Below are positions 1-8,328 of a stretch of 64,000 nt of DNA, piece by piece (positions within the stretch are counted from its first letter, which is position 1; every line of letters begins with the position of its first letter). Source of the DNA: Aliidiomarina minuta (GTDB lineage: Bacteria > Pseudomonadota > Gammaproteobacteria > Enterobacterales > Alteromonadaceae); the NCBI RefSeq assembly GCF_003987145.1, contig NZ_PIPL01000002.1, positions 254,286-318,285 of the forward strand, read 5' to 3'. Under the pieces are notes generated by a model. It was not told where the DNA came from and did no database searches. It was given only the letters and a program-made list of their open reading frames with translations. Made by a program: the position numbers and the translations under genes.

Positions 1-1064
1 CTATTATCTGCGCGCTTTTTACCAGTTCGCTGTGGTTTGTCTCGCCAGGTGATGTCTGGCTGGGCGTAGTCCTGATTCTGATCACCAATACCGCCTGGAT
101 GATTGGTGAGGCTATTATCTCTTCGTTCCTGCCGGAAATTGCTAAACGAAAGAACATGGGTTTGGTTTCCGGCATCGGCTGGGGTGTTGGTTATATCGGT
201 GGATTAATCAGTATGATACTGGTGACCCTGATTATAGTGACAGCCGACCCTGATGCTGAAACTGCGGCTTATATTAGCCAGAACCAATGGGCTATGGTGG
301 CCATTTCCATATACTTTGTGATTTTTGCTATACCGACCTTTGTGTTACTTAAAGAGCGCCCCCCTAAACTTTCTCAACGGGTTCAGAAACAGGCCTGGTA
401 TCAGGCGCTGAACCTGGTGCAGTTGGGTCGTAGTCAGCCGGTATTGCTGCGCTTTTTCATGGCATTCCTGTTTTATATGGCGGGCGTGCAGACGGTCATT
501 AAATTTATTGGCATATACAGTAGCGGCGAGCTGGGTCTTACTCAGTCCGACTTAGTGTCGGTGTTTCTGGCCACTCAATTCAGCGCCATGGCAGGGGCTG
601 TGGGTTTTGGTTTTGTGGAGCATAAAATAGGTGCCCGGCCGACGCTGTTTGCTGTTATAGGTATCTGGCTGGTTGCCATTGGCGCTATGTATTCGCTCCC
701 CTTCATGGTCGAGGCTTCCGGTATTGATGTAGCCACCCTGTTTCTGGGTGTGGCCTTACTGGCTGGTACCGGTATCGGTGCTATTCAGTCTTCCAGCCGC
801 TCTTTAGTGGGGCAGCTTACTCCGGCGAATGCTGGTGGCAGTGCCTTTGGCTGGTGGGGTACCTTCAATCGCCTGGCTATGTTGCTGGCGACCACTTTTG
901 GCATTGTGGCAGATATATTTGGCCGCCAATCAGCTCTACTCATGGTTCTCGGATTCTTTGTTTTGGGGGCTTTATTACTGGCTCGTGTTCCGCTTTCCGG
1001 CACTTTAGAGCAGCGCTATGCTGAAGATGAACAGGAGCGTGAAAATGGAAATCGGGAATCATGA
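1..1064 (+). CDS. MFS transporter, UMF1/Atg22-like (5' end outside window)
   Basis: The reading frame is open from position 3, upstream of the first ATG at 99, so the gene begins before the window. The visible part is very hydrophobic, with about eight to nine membrane segments. The motif SSFLPEIA followed by GWGVGYIGG near the start is typical of the UMF1/Atg22-like branch of the major facilitator superfamily, whose members are inner-membrane transporters, often of unknown substrate (amino acid or peptide efflux has been suggested). The tail is hydrophilic and Glu/Arg rich. The stop codon lies inside the start region of the downstream histidine kinase gene, suggesting coupled translation. 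The substrate cannot be read from the sequence. Confidence 0.8.
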   Translation, partial: IICALFTSSLWFVSPGDVWLGVVLILITNTAWMIGEAIISSFLPEIAKRKNMGLVSGIGWGVGYIGGLISMILVTLIIVTADPDAETAAYISQNQWAMVAISIYFVIFAIPTFVLLKERPPKLSQRVQKQAWYQALNLVQLGRSQPVLLRFFMAFLFYMAGVQTVIKFIGIYSSGELGLTQSDLVSVFLATQFSAMAGAVGFGFVEHKIGARPTLFAVIGIWLVAIGAMYSLPFMVEASGIDVATLFLGVALLAGTGIGAIQSSSRSLVGQLTPANAGGSAFGWWGTFNRLAMLLATTFGIVADIFGRQSALLMVLGFFVLGALLLARVPLSGTLEQRYAEDEQERENGNRES

Positions 1065-2220
1065 ACTACCTGCAGGTGTACTTATATTTAATCCGCAACA
1101 AAGCTCCATCATTAGCGCGAATGATTACCTCGCCGAGAAGCTAGGTTATAAATCGACAGCCCTGAATGGTCAGGCACTCAGCTGCATCATGGATGATGCT
1201 GAAGTTATCGCGTTGCCAAAAGAGGCAAGTCATAGTACTCGTATAAGACTGCAGGATAACAAGGGGCGCAATCATGCTTTTGTCGTTAGCGCCAAACCCC
1301 TGCAGGAAAATATGTGCCTGGTTTTGCTAGAGGAATCAGTGGAGTCCCAACTTAGTATTGAACTGGAACAGGATCGTGCTCGCTTACTGGCGGAGCAGAC
1401 GCAGAAGAATGAATTGATTAGCAAACTCGAAAGCGTTAATGCGCAATTTGTACAGACTGAGAAAATGGCCGCTATCGGCCAGTTGGCAGCTGGTGTTGCT
1501 CATGAAATTAATAATCCTATCGGTTATGTGTATTCGAATCTGCAAACTCTGGCCGGGTATCTGGGTGATCTACGTCAGATTATTGAAGCTATTGACCAGG
1601 TTAGCGAAATAGAAGAGCTTAAAATCCTGAAAAATACTCTGGACTATGAGTTTATTCGTAATGACGTCAGCGACCTTATGAGCGAGTCTGCTCAGGGCAT
1701 AGAAAGAGTGAAACATATTATCACTGCGCTTAAAGATTTCTCGCGAAGTGACGATGAAAAGACTGAGTCATCAGATTTGCAACAGGCTTTGGAAAGTACG
1801 TTAAGTGTGGTCTGGAATGAACTGAAATATAAAGCGGAAGTAGAAACTGATTATGGCGAACTACCGCTGGTGGAGTGCAATCTCGGCCAGATTAATCAGG
1901 TGTTTATGAATCTACTTCTGAATGCGGCTCAGTCTATAGATGATTTCGGAATTATAAAAGTCAGTACCCGCTCACTCAATAACCGGGTCGAAATACGGGT
2001 TGAAGATAGTGGCCATGGAATTGAGCCTGAGCACAGATCTCGTATATTTGAACCCTTTTTTACGACCAAACCTGTAGGTGAAGGAACCGGGCTAGGGTTA
2101 CCTCTGGCCTATAACATTATCAAAAAGCACGGTGGCAGTATTGAGCTGGAGAGTACTCCTGGCAAGGGAACAGCGTTTACAGTGAGCCTGCCAGTCACTC
2201 AGCTTAAATCAGGCCGTTAA
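1045..2220 (+). CDS. PAS-containing sensor histidine kinase
   Basis: Predicted soluble histidine kinase of 391 residues. An N-terminal PAS-like region (about 1-90) is followed by a coiled coil, a HisKA dimerisation domain with the H-box AAGVAHEINNP (phosphoacceptor His153) and a HATPase_c domain with N box (NLLLNAAQS), G1 (EDSGHG), F box (FEPFFTTK) and G2 (GTGLGL). All catalytic boxes look intact. An in-frame ATG exists at 1018, but AGGAG at 1033-1037 lies 7 nt before the ATG at 1045, which I prefer. No membrane segment is visible, so the signal is probably cytoplasmic. The two following genes encode REC domains and are its likely phosphotransfer partners. The stop codon sits in a 24-nt-period duplication. 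Confidence 0.88.
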   Translation: MEIGNHELPAGVLIFNPQQSSIISANDYLAEKLGYKSTALNGQALSCIMDDAEVIALPKEASHSTRIRLQDNKGRNHAFVVSAKPLQENMCLVLLEESVESQLSIELEQDRARLLAEQTQKNELISKLESVNAQFVQTEKMAAIGQLAAGVAHEINNPIGYVYSNLQTLAGYLGDLRQIIEAIDQVSEIEELKILKNTLDYEFIRNDVSDLMSESAQGIERVKHIITALKDFSRSDDEKTESSDLQQALESTLSVVWNELKYKAEVETDYGELPLVECNLGQINQVFMNLLLNAAQSIDDFGIIKVSTRSLNNRVEIRVEDSGHGIEPEHRSRIFEPFFTTKPVGEGTGLGLPLAYNIIKKHGGSIELESTPGKGTAFTVSLPVTQLKSGR

Positions 2221-2248
2221 TGTAGCAGCTAATGTAAACGTTAATGTA
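2215..2248 (+). repeat. Short direct repeat spanning a stop codon
   Basis: CGTTAATGTA occurs at 2215-2224 and again at 2239-2248, 24 nt apart. The first copy contains the TAA stop of the histidine kinase gene, and the second places another TAA in the same frame. A further TAATGTA lies between them. Confidence 0.6.
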
Positions 2249-2281
2249 ACACTCACTATTTTTAGTAAAAGGTGGCGCAGC

Positions 2282-3634
2282 ATGGCCAAAGAAGTGACCG
2301 TACTCATAGTTGATGATGAGCCCCATGTGTTGAGTAGCCTGCAGCGCCTGCTGCGGCAGGAAGATTACCAATTACTGCTGGCAAATAGCGCGGCTGAAGC
2401 CTTACAGATTATGGAGGAAACGCTGGTTGATGTGCTGGTGTCAGACTCACGTATGCCTGAAGTTGACGGAACAACGCTGCTCACTCGGGTACAGAAAAAA
2501 TGGCCTCGTTGCATTCGTATTCTATTGACCGGTTACCCGGATATTGACGACCTGATTAAAAGTGTTAATGAAGGGCACTTATATCGTTTTATCCAGAAAC
2601 CCTGGGATGACGATGAAGTGCGCCTGGTACTGCGTCAGGCTACACGGCTGGCTTTTTCGGAGCGCGAACGGATACGCCTGACCAAGCTTATTCAGACGCG
2701 TAATAAGAAGCTGTCAGAAGTGAACCAACAGCTTGAGGCAAGCGTAACCAAGCGTACAAATGCATTGCGTAAAGCTATTCACTTACGTGATCGGGCCTAT
2801 AAAAAGCTGGAAAAAAGTTACCATAACTCCACCGAAGTATTCGCGGCATTGATAAACCAGCGTCTGCCAAAAACCCGGCAAACCAATGACAAAATTAGCG
2901 CCTTGGTTAAAGCCTATGCAGAACAGGCCGGTTGGGATGCGAAACGTGTGAATGACTTAAGTATGGCGGCTGCTCTATATAATCTCGGAAAAGTTACCTG
3001 GACTGATGATTTGCTGATGACCCCAAGCGATAATTTTCGTGGCAAAGACAGAGATAAATATCGCGAGTATCCAGAGCTTGGTGAAAGTCTGCTGTTATCA
3101 CTGGAGCCTCTGCAACGGGCCGCTTATTTTATTCGCCACCATCAGGAACGTTGGGATGGACGCGGCTTTCCGGATCAACTGGAAGGGGGCGATATTCCGG
3201 AAGAGTCACGCCTGCTTAAATTAGCTATTGATTATATTGAACTGCAACGCGGGATAATTCTGGATCGTATGATGAACCGCGATGATGCTTTGAATAACCT
3301 GGGGATCTACGCAGACCGGGTCTATGACCCTGAGATGTCTGCCCGTTTTATTGAACTGGTGCATGATAAAGCCCCCGACTTAGAACCTTTGCCAGAAGGC
3401 GTTATATTGTGTCGTCTTAAGCAACTCAAAACTGGCATGTTAGTAAAACGTAACCTGCTGACAGACAGTGGTTTTCTGTTACTCACTGAAGGCACAGTGT
3501 TGACTACAGGTATGATTGAGAAGCTGATGGGCTTTGAACGCACCCGTCGTGAGCACTACCATGTGCTGATTGACGTATCATCGCAAGACAAAGTGGCGCC
3601 TGACTCAGAGTCGGAACCACCGCAGGAGGACTGA
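2282..3634 (+). CDS. Response regulator with degenerate HD-GYP-like output domain
   Basis: The N-terminal receiver (about 5-125) has acidic residues D11/D12, phosphoacceptor D55 in VSDSRMP, LLTGY, and the lysine in IQKPWDD. A long helical linker (about 125-185) leads to a domain shaped like HD-GYP (about 185-345). Its metal-binding residues are not conserved: the HD dyad of the usual HDIGK is replaced by Tyr233-Asn234 in YNLGK, and GYP is GFP within HHQERWDGRGFP (286-297). It therefore probably does not hydrolyse c-di-GMP and may act as a binding or scaffold module. A further 80-100 residues follow that I do not recognise. AGGT lies about 8 nt before the ATG. The next gene starts 5 nt after the stop, so they are co-transcribed. 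Confidence 0.85.
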   Translation: MAKEVTVLIVDDEPHVLSSLQRLLRQEDYQLLLANSAAEALQIMEETLVDVLVSDSRMPEVDGTTLLTRVQKKWPRCIRILLTGYPDIDDLIKSVNEGHLYRFIQKPWDDDEVRLVLRQATRLAFSERERIRLTKLIQTRNKKLSEVNQQLEASVTKRTNALRKAIHLRDRAYKKLEKSYHNSTEVFAALINQRLPKTRQTNDKISALVKAYAEQAGWDAKRVNDLSMAAALYNLGKVTWTDDLLMTPSDNFRGKDRDKYREYPELGESLLLSLEPLQRAAYFIRHHQERWDGRGFPDQLEGGDIPEESRLLKLAIDYIELQRGIILDRMMNRDDALNNLGIYADRVYDPEMSARFIELVHDKAPDLEPLPEGVILCRLKQLKTGMLVKRNLLTDSGFLLLTEGTVLTTGMIEKLMGFERTRREHYHVLIDVSSQDKVAPDSESEPPQED

Positions 3635-3639
3635 AGCTG

Positions 3640-5739
3640 ATGATGCGAATGCAGGACTTGCCGGAAGATATTTTCAGTAATGCTATGAGTGCTTCCAGCA
3701 ATGCCCTGGTGGTTTGTGATGCGAACAATTCAGAGTTGCCCCTGGTTTATGTAAATCCAGCATTTGAAAAAATTACCGGTTATAGCCCCCAGGAAGTGAT
3801 AGGCCGTAATATGCGCTTTTTGCAGGGGCCAGAAACCGGAGCTGATGAAATAGAAACCATTCGCAGATCCATTGAAACGCCCGCGGAAGTCAGGGTTACC
3901 CTCAAAAACTATCGTAAAGACGGTTCCTTTTTCTGGAACCAGCTTTTCATTTGTCCGGCACATAATTCCAGTGGAGAGCTGACTCATTTTATCGGCGTCA
4001 TACGTGATGCCAGTAAAGAAGAAGAGTTATCCCGTAAGCTTGCTGACTATGACAACTATGATTCCCTGACCGGTTTGCCGAACCGCAAATTTTTGCAGGA
4101 GCGCCTGATTCAATGCGTTGAGCAGCCACGTTATCCGAATCGGGAACTGGCCGTAGTTTACCTCGATCTGGACGGTTTTAAGCCCATTAATGATCATTTT
4201 GGCCATAGCTTTGGCGATAGCCTGTTACAGGCGATGGCGACTCGTCTACTCGGCCTGGTTCGTGCCGGGGATACTCTGGCCAGGATAGAAAGCGATGAGT
4301 TTGTTATTTTGCTGCCTGATCTGGCCTCTGCAACCAGCGTGGTCGCAATTCTCGAGCGGATCTTGCAAGAAATAGCAGTGCCAGTGATTATGCGGGGAGT
4401 TGAAGTGCAGCTCTCCGCGAGTATTGGTGTCACCTTGAGTGAAAAGGCGCTACCGGATCCTATGGTGCTTATCCAGCAGGCTGACTTAGCTATGCACCAG
4501 GCTAAAAAACGAGGCCGCAATAATTTTCAGTGGTACAGCAGTGATCTGAATGCCTCAGTGACCGACTTTTTGAATATTCGTAATCATATGCAAAAGGCGA
4601 TAGAAGGTAATGAGTTTACACTCCATTACCAGCCGAAATTTGATTTACGTAGCCAGCGGTGCAGTGGCATAGAAGCCCTTGCAAGGTGGCATCACCCTAT
4701 TATGGGAGAAATCTCTCCTTCGCGTTTTATTCCGGTAGCCGAACAAACTGGTTTTATTATTTCTTTTAGTGAGTGGGCGCTAAGGCAGGCCTGCAAAGAT
4801 TTTAAGATTTTGCAGAAAGCAGACCCTGAGTTACCTTCAGTATCCGTCAACATTTCTGTTTTGCATTTTTTGCGCGATAACTTTGTCGATAGTATACGGG
4901 AGATATTACGTGAGGCTGAATTCGAGCCTGCTTGTCTTGACCTTGAGATAACCGAATCAGTACTGTTATCTGACCCCGAAGATAGTATTAAAAAAATGCG
5001 GGCACTTAAGAAACTGGGGCTGAGCTTATCCCTGGATGATTTCGGTACTGGTTTTTCCAGTTTTAGTTATTTGAAAAAACTGCCTATTGATACGCTGAAA
5101 ATCGATCGTTCTTTTATTGCTGATCTTACCCATGAAAAAGGCGATGCGGCAATTGTTCAGGGCATTATTTCGATGTCACACCATCTGGGCTTGCGGGTTG
5201 TCGCTGAAGGCGTTGAAAGCAAAGCGCAACTGAACTTTTTGCAGCGCGCACTTTGTGATGAAATTCAGGGGTTTCTGAAGGCTAGGCCAATGCCTTTGCA
5301 AGCGATTGAATCTTTTATGAGTCAGTACCGGCAGCAGGTTGAGGTGGAAAAAGAAGCAGATATTATGCTGCCTGTGGTGTTACTGGTGGATGACGAACCC
5401 AATGTGCTGCGCTCTTTGCAACGCTTGCTGCGACGCGATGGTTATCAAATACTAACCGCGGAGAATGCAGAACAGGCATTTGAACTGCTGACGGAGCATG
5501 ACGTCAATGTCATAGTTTCCGACCAGAGAATGCGCCATATGAATGGTACTGAGTTGCTGAATCATGTGAAGTCGATGTACCCCTCTATTGTTCGTATTGT
5601 ATTATCCGGCTATATGGACTTAAAATCAGTAACGGCTGCTATTAATCAGGGGCAGATATATAAGTTTCTGACTAAGCCCTGGGACGATAAAGAATTGCGC
5701 CAGGTGGTGCGTGACGCGGTGCACCTGAATCATAAATAA
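3640..5739 (+). CDS. LOV/PAS-GGDEF(degenerate)-EAL-REC protein, probable c-di-GMP phosphodiesterase
   Basis: Domains in order: LOV-type PAS (about 18-128), GGDEF (about 138-300), EAL (about 315-562), and C-terminal receiver (about 578-699, phosphoacceptor D628). The PAS region follows the LOV consensus closely (NPAFEKITGYS, GRNMRFLQG, NYRKDGSFFWN), but the photoactive cysteine is Met58 and the usual signalling glutamine is Ile121. The GGDEF motif is ESDEF (217-221), so cyclase activity is unlikely. The EAL domain keeps E345 of EAL, the asparagine of VNIS, EITE, LDDFGTG, KID and AEGVES, so phosphodiesterase activity is likely. The output thus has two inputs: a flavin-type sensor and a receiver related to that of the preceding gene. 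A strong SD (AGGAGGA, 3626-3632) lies 8 nt upstream of the start. Confidence 0.9.
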   Translation: MMRMQDLPEDIFSNAMSASSNALVVCDANNSELPLVYVNPAFEKITGYSPQEVIGRNMRFLQGPETGADEIETIRRSIETPAEVRVTLKNYRKDGSFFWNQLFICPAHNSSGELTHFIGVIRDASKEEELSRKLADYDNYDSLTGLPNRKFLQERLIQCVEQPRYPNRELAVVYLDLDGFKPINDHFGHSFGDSLLQAMATRLLGLVRAGDTLARIESDEFVILLPDLASATSVVAILERILQEIAVPVIMRGVEVQLSASIGVTLSEKALPDPMVLIQQADLAMHQAKKRGRNNFQWYSSDLNASVTDFLNIRNHMQKAIEGNEFTLHYQPKFDLRSQRCSGIEALARWHHPIMGEISPSRFIPVAEQTGFIISFSEWALRQACKDFKILQKADPELPSVSVNISVLHFLRDNFVDSIREILREAEFEPACLDLEITESVLLSDPEDSIKKMRALKKLGLSLSLDDFGTGFSSFSYLKKLPIDTLKIDRSFIADLTHEKGDAAIVQGIISMSHHLGLRVVAEGVESKAQLNFLQRALCDEIQGFLKARPMPLQAIESFMSQYRQQVEVEKEADIMLPVVLLVDDEPNVLRSLQRLLRRDGYQILTAENAEQAFELLTEHDVNVIVSDQRMRHMNGTELLNHVKSMYPSIVRIVLSGYMDLKSVTAAINQGQIYKFLTKPWDDKELRQVVRDAVHLNHK

Positions 5740-5765
5740 GAATTAAAAATAAGCAGGAGTCTGCG

Positions 5766-6788
5766 ATGCGTTTTTTGTACCTGACCGTTATTGGCCTGTT
5801 AGCGGCCTGTAGCAATAGTGAGCCCGTAGAACCTACGGAATCAGGCTTGCCCGTTCTTAAAATAGATCCTTTTAGCCTTACCGTATCGGGTATTTCTTCC
5901 GGTGGGTATATGGCACAGCAGCTTCATCTGGCACATGCTGAACGAGTAAAAGGTGCTGCTATTATTGCAGCGGGCCCTTATGACTGTGCGCAAGGGTCGC
6001 TGGGTGTTGCGCTTTCTGAGTGCATGGGAAACCCGGAAACCCCGCCGTCGGCCAGCCATCTGCTGGACCGGGCTATGAAAAGAGCTGAAGAGCGAAAAAT
6101 TGCTTCTTTGGGTCAGGTGCAACGGCACCAGGTATGGCTGTTTCGTGGTCAGCAGGACACTACAGTTGGTGCGGATGTATTTGCCAGCCAGGTAGATTTT
6201 TACCGGGCTTTGGTTGCTCCTGGCAATCTGCATGTGGAAACAGAGCAAAATATAAATCATTTATTTCCGACTCTTGATTATGGTACCGACTGTAATGTCA
6301 GCGAACCGCCTTATCTTGGAGCCTGCGGTTATGACGCGGCGGGCGAGTTGCTAAAGGCATTATATGGTTTTGCGCATGAACCCAGTGAGCCGGCGCAAGG
6401 TGAACTGATTACCTTTAATCAGCATCAGGCCGCTGGAAAGCATAGCAGAACACTGGCTGAAGACGGTTATGTATATGTACCTGAAGATTGTGCTGAGGGA
6501 GCTTCCTGTAGTTTACATATCAGTTTTCATGGCTGTAATCAGCAAGGAGAAGAGGTAGGTGATGTATTCGCCCGGCATAATGGACTGAACCGCTGGGCAG
6601 ATAGCAATCGCCTGGTGATTCTGTACCCCCAGGTGGAAGCTAGTAAAGTGATGCCGATGAACCCTCAGGGATGCTGGGATTGGTGGGGGTATACCAATAC
6701 AGCTTACGCGACTAAGGATGGCGAACAAATTCAGGCGGTGATCGCGATGGTAAGGGAAATCGCGGGCATTCAGATGGACGACGAGTAA
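5766..6788 (+). CDS. PHB-depolymerase-like esterase, lipoprotein
   Basis: A short signal peptide ends in the lipobox LAAC (Cys15) followed by Ser, predicting an outer-membrane-directed lipoprotein. The mature part resembles the circularly permuted alpha/beta hydrolases of the fungal PHB depolymerase type: the nucleophile motif GISSG (Ser44) comes first, a likely histidine lies in NHLFP, and the oxyanion-side region (FHGCNQQG, then LYPQ and GCWDWWGY) comes last. Such enzymes cleave poly-3-hydroxybutyrate or short aliphatic esters. The actual substrate is inferred only. The gene starts 26 nt after the EAL gene and ends 10 nt before a GntP-type permease, so hydrolysis outside and uptake inside may be linked. 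SD AGGAG precedes the ATG. Confidence 0.75.
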   Translation: MRFLYLTVIGLLAACSNSEPVEPTESGLPVLKIDPFSLTVSGISSGGYMAQQLHLAHAERVKGAAIIAAGPYDCAQGSLGVALSECMGNPETPPSASHLLDRAMKRAEERKIASLGQVQRHQVWLFRGQQDTTVGADVFASQVDFYRALVAPGNLHVETEQNINHLFPTLDYGTDCNVSEPPYLGACGYDAAGELLKALYGFAHEPSEPAQGELITFNQHQAAGKHSRTLAEDGYVYVPEDCAEGASCSLHISFHGCNQQGEEVGDVFARHNGLNRWADSNRLVILYPQVEASKVMPMNPQGCWDWWGYTNTAYATKDGEQIQAVIAMVREIAGIQMDDE

Positions 6789-6798
6789 GGAACTTCAG

Positions 6799-8172
6799 AT
6801 GTTAGGTAATTTAGGCCTTCTGCTGGGACTAGCTCTGCTTATTGTACTGGCACTGCGCGGCATGAATATTCTAATTGCCGTCCTGCTTTCGATTCTGCTT
6901 ATTGGCGTCACAAACAACATGGCCATGGCGGATGTTTTTCTGCAGTATTTTCCCTTTGGTTCTTCAGGGGCCTTCTCCTTTGCCGGTAGCTTCTTTTTAC
7001 TCTTTTTATGTGGTGCTATTTTTGGTCGCATTATGGCTGCCAGCCAGGCTGCAGGTAGTATCGCTTTAGCTATTACTGGCTGGCTTGGAGTCAAACGTGC
7101 CTTACTGGTAGCTATGCTGGTGTGTGCTTTGTTGACCTACGGCGGTGTGGTTGTCTTTGTGGTGATATTCACCATGTATCCGCTGGGGGTCACCCTAATG
7201 CGTGAGGCCAATATACCGCGTCGTATTTATGCTGCGGCTATCGCACTTGGAGCCGGTACGTTTACGATGACCGCACTGCCGGGAACACCTTCAATTCATA
7301 ATGTAATTGCGGCTAACGCTCTGGGTACGGATCTGTTTGCTGGCGGTTGGATAGGTTTATTGGCCGGTGTTTTGATGGCGGCGCTGGGTATGTGGTATTT
7401 ACAGCATGAATGGAAAAAATCATTGGCACGGGGCGAAGGCTATCAGGCTACCGAGCAGGACCAGCAGATGCAAAAACTGGCCGCCTCGGCAGGTAAAGTC
7501 CCAGACTGGCGTTTGTCACTGATACCTATAGTGATAGTACTGGGTATCATTGTACTGCCTCGTATTCTGATGCTGAGCGGTTTAACGGGTAGCGATTGGG
7601 CCTCAGCCGTGGTTGCCTTTAACCTCGCGCAGCCAATTCTTTGGGCGAGTATGGCGCTGATAGCCGGGGCGTTATCCTGTTTGCTGCTGTTTCCACCAGT
7701 ACGCAGAGGATTCTCGAAAACCCTGGGGCAGGGCGCTGATGATTCCGTTATGCCATTATTAAACACCGCCGCTGTGATTGGTTTTGGTGGCGTGGTTATT
7801 CAAACAGCGGGATTTCACCAATTCGCTGAGTGGTTGCTGAGTCTGAACATGCCGCCTCTGTTATCTGTCTACGTTTCGGCTAACCTGATTTCCGGCGTGA
7901 CGGCTTCCGCTTCTGGCGGCCTGCAAATTTTCATGTCTAGTCTAGCGCCCGCTTATCTGGAAGCTGGGGTGAGTGCTGAAGTTCTTCACCGTGTTTCAAA
8001 TCTGGCTGCGGGCGGTTTGGATGCATTACCGCACTCTGGGGCTGTAATTGCGTTGCTGACGCTCATGGGGCTGACTCATAAAGAAGCTTACAAAGATATT
8101 TTTGTGGTTTCTGTGCTGGTGCCCCTGGTTGCCGGGTTGGTGGCCATTGCGGCATTGGCTGTGTGGCCGTGA
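6799..8172 (+). CDS. GntP-family permease
   Basis: A 457-residue integral membrane protein with about 12 hydrophobic segments and a short hydrophilic loop near residues 200-235. The motif ALPGTPSIHNVI and the C-terminal stretch GGLDALPHSGAV are characteristic of the GntP/hydroxy-acid permease superfamily, whose members import gluconate, 3-hydroxybutyrate or related hydroxy-acids with protons. The gene begins 10 nt after the PHB-depolymerase-like lipoprotein gene with SD AAGGA, so the two form a pair. Import of 3-hydroxybutyrate released by the neighbour is a reasonable inference, but the sequence alone does not fix the substrate. Confidence 0.78.
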   Translation: MLGNLGLLLGLALLIVLALRGMNILIAVLLSILLIGVTNNMAMADVFLQYFPFGSSGAFSFAGSFFLLFLCGAIFGRIMAASQAAGSIALAITGWLGVKRALLVAMLVCALLTYGGVVVFVVIFTMYPLGVTLMREANIPRRIYAAAIALGAGTFTMTALPGTPSIHNVIAANALGTDLFAGGWIGLLAGVLMAALGMWYLQHEWKKSLARGEGYQATEQDQQMQKLAASAGKVPDWRLSLIPIVIVLGIIVLPRILMLSGLTGSDWASAVVAFNLAQPILWASMALIAGALSCLLLFPPVRRGFSKTLGQGADDSVMPLLNTAAVIGFGGVVIQTAGFHQFAEWLLSLNMPPLLSVYVSANLISGVTASASGGLQIFMSSLAPAYLEAGVSAEVLHRVSNLAAGGLDALPHSGAVIALLTLMGLTHKEAYKDIFVVSVLVPLVAGLVAIAALAVWP

Positions 8173-8173
8173 C

Positions 8174-8230
8174 ACCAGGCGAGGTTAGTACTCCCTGAAG
8201 GCATGTTGATCGCCTTTAGTCTTGCCTGGT
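8174..8230. other. Nested imperfect inverted repeat downstream of the permease
   Basis: A 10-nt outer arm at 8174-8183 (ACCAGGCGAG) pairs, with one G-U pair, with 8221-8230. Inside it AAGGC (8198-8202) pairs with GCCTT (8212-8216). No strong T-tract follows, so it is a weak terminator candidate or another RNA structure. Confidence 0.4.
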
Positions 8231-8328
8231 TGTTAACTGGGCGTGCTGCGCTGGACACGCTGGGTTGAGTGACGTAGAAATAGGCTCTGCTCATATTACC
8301 AAATTATTACCAACAGCAAAGGATTAGA

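Noticed and set aside
5841..6260. A 139-codon minus-strand frame inside the PHB-depolymerase-like gene
   Set aside because: The plus-strand frame has a lipobox, GISSG and family motifs; the opposite frame shows no recognisable feature.
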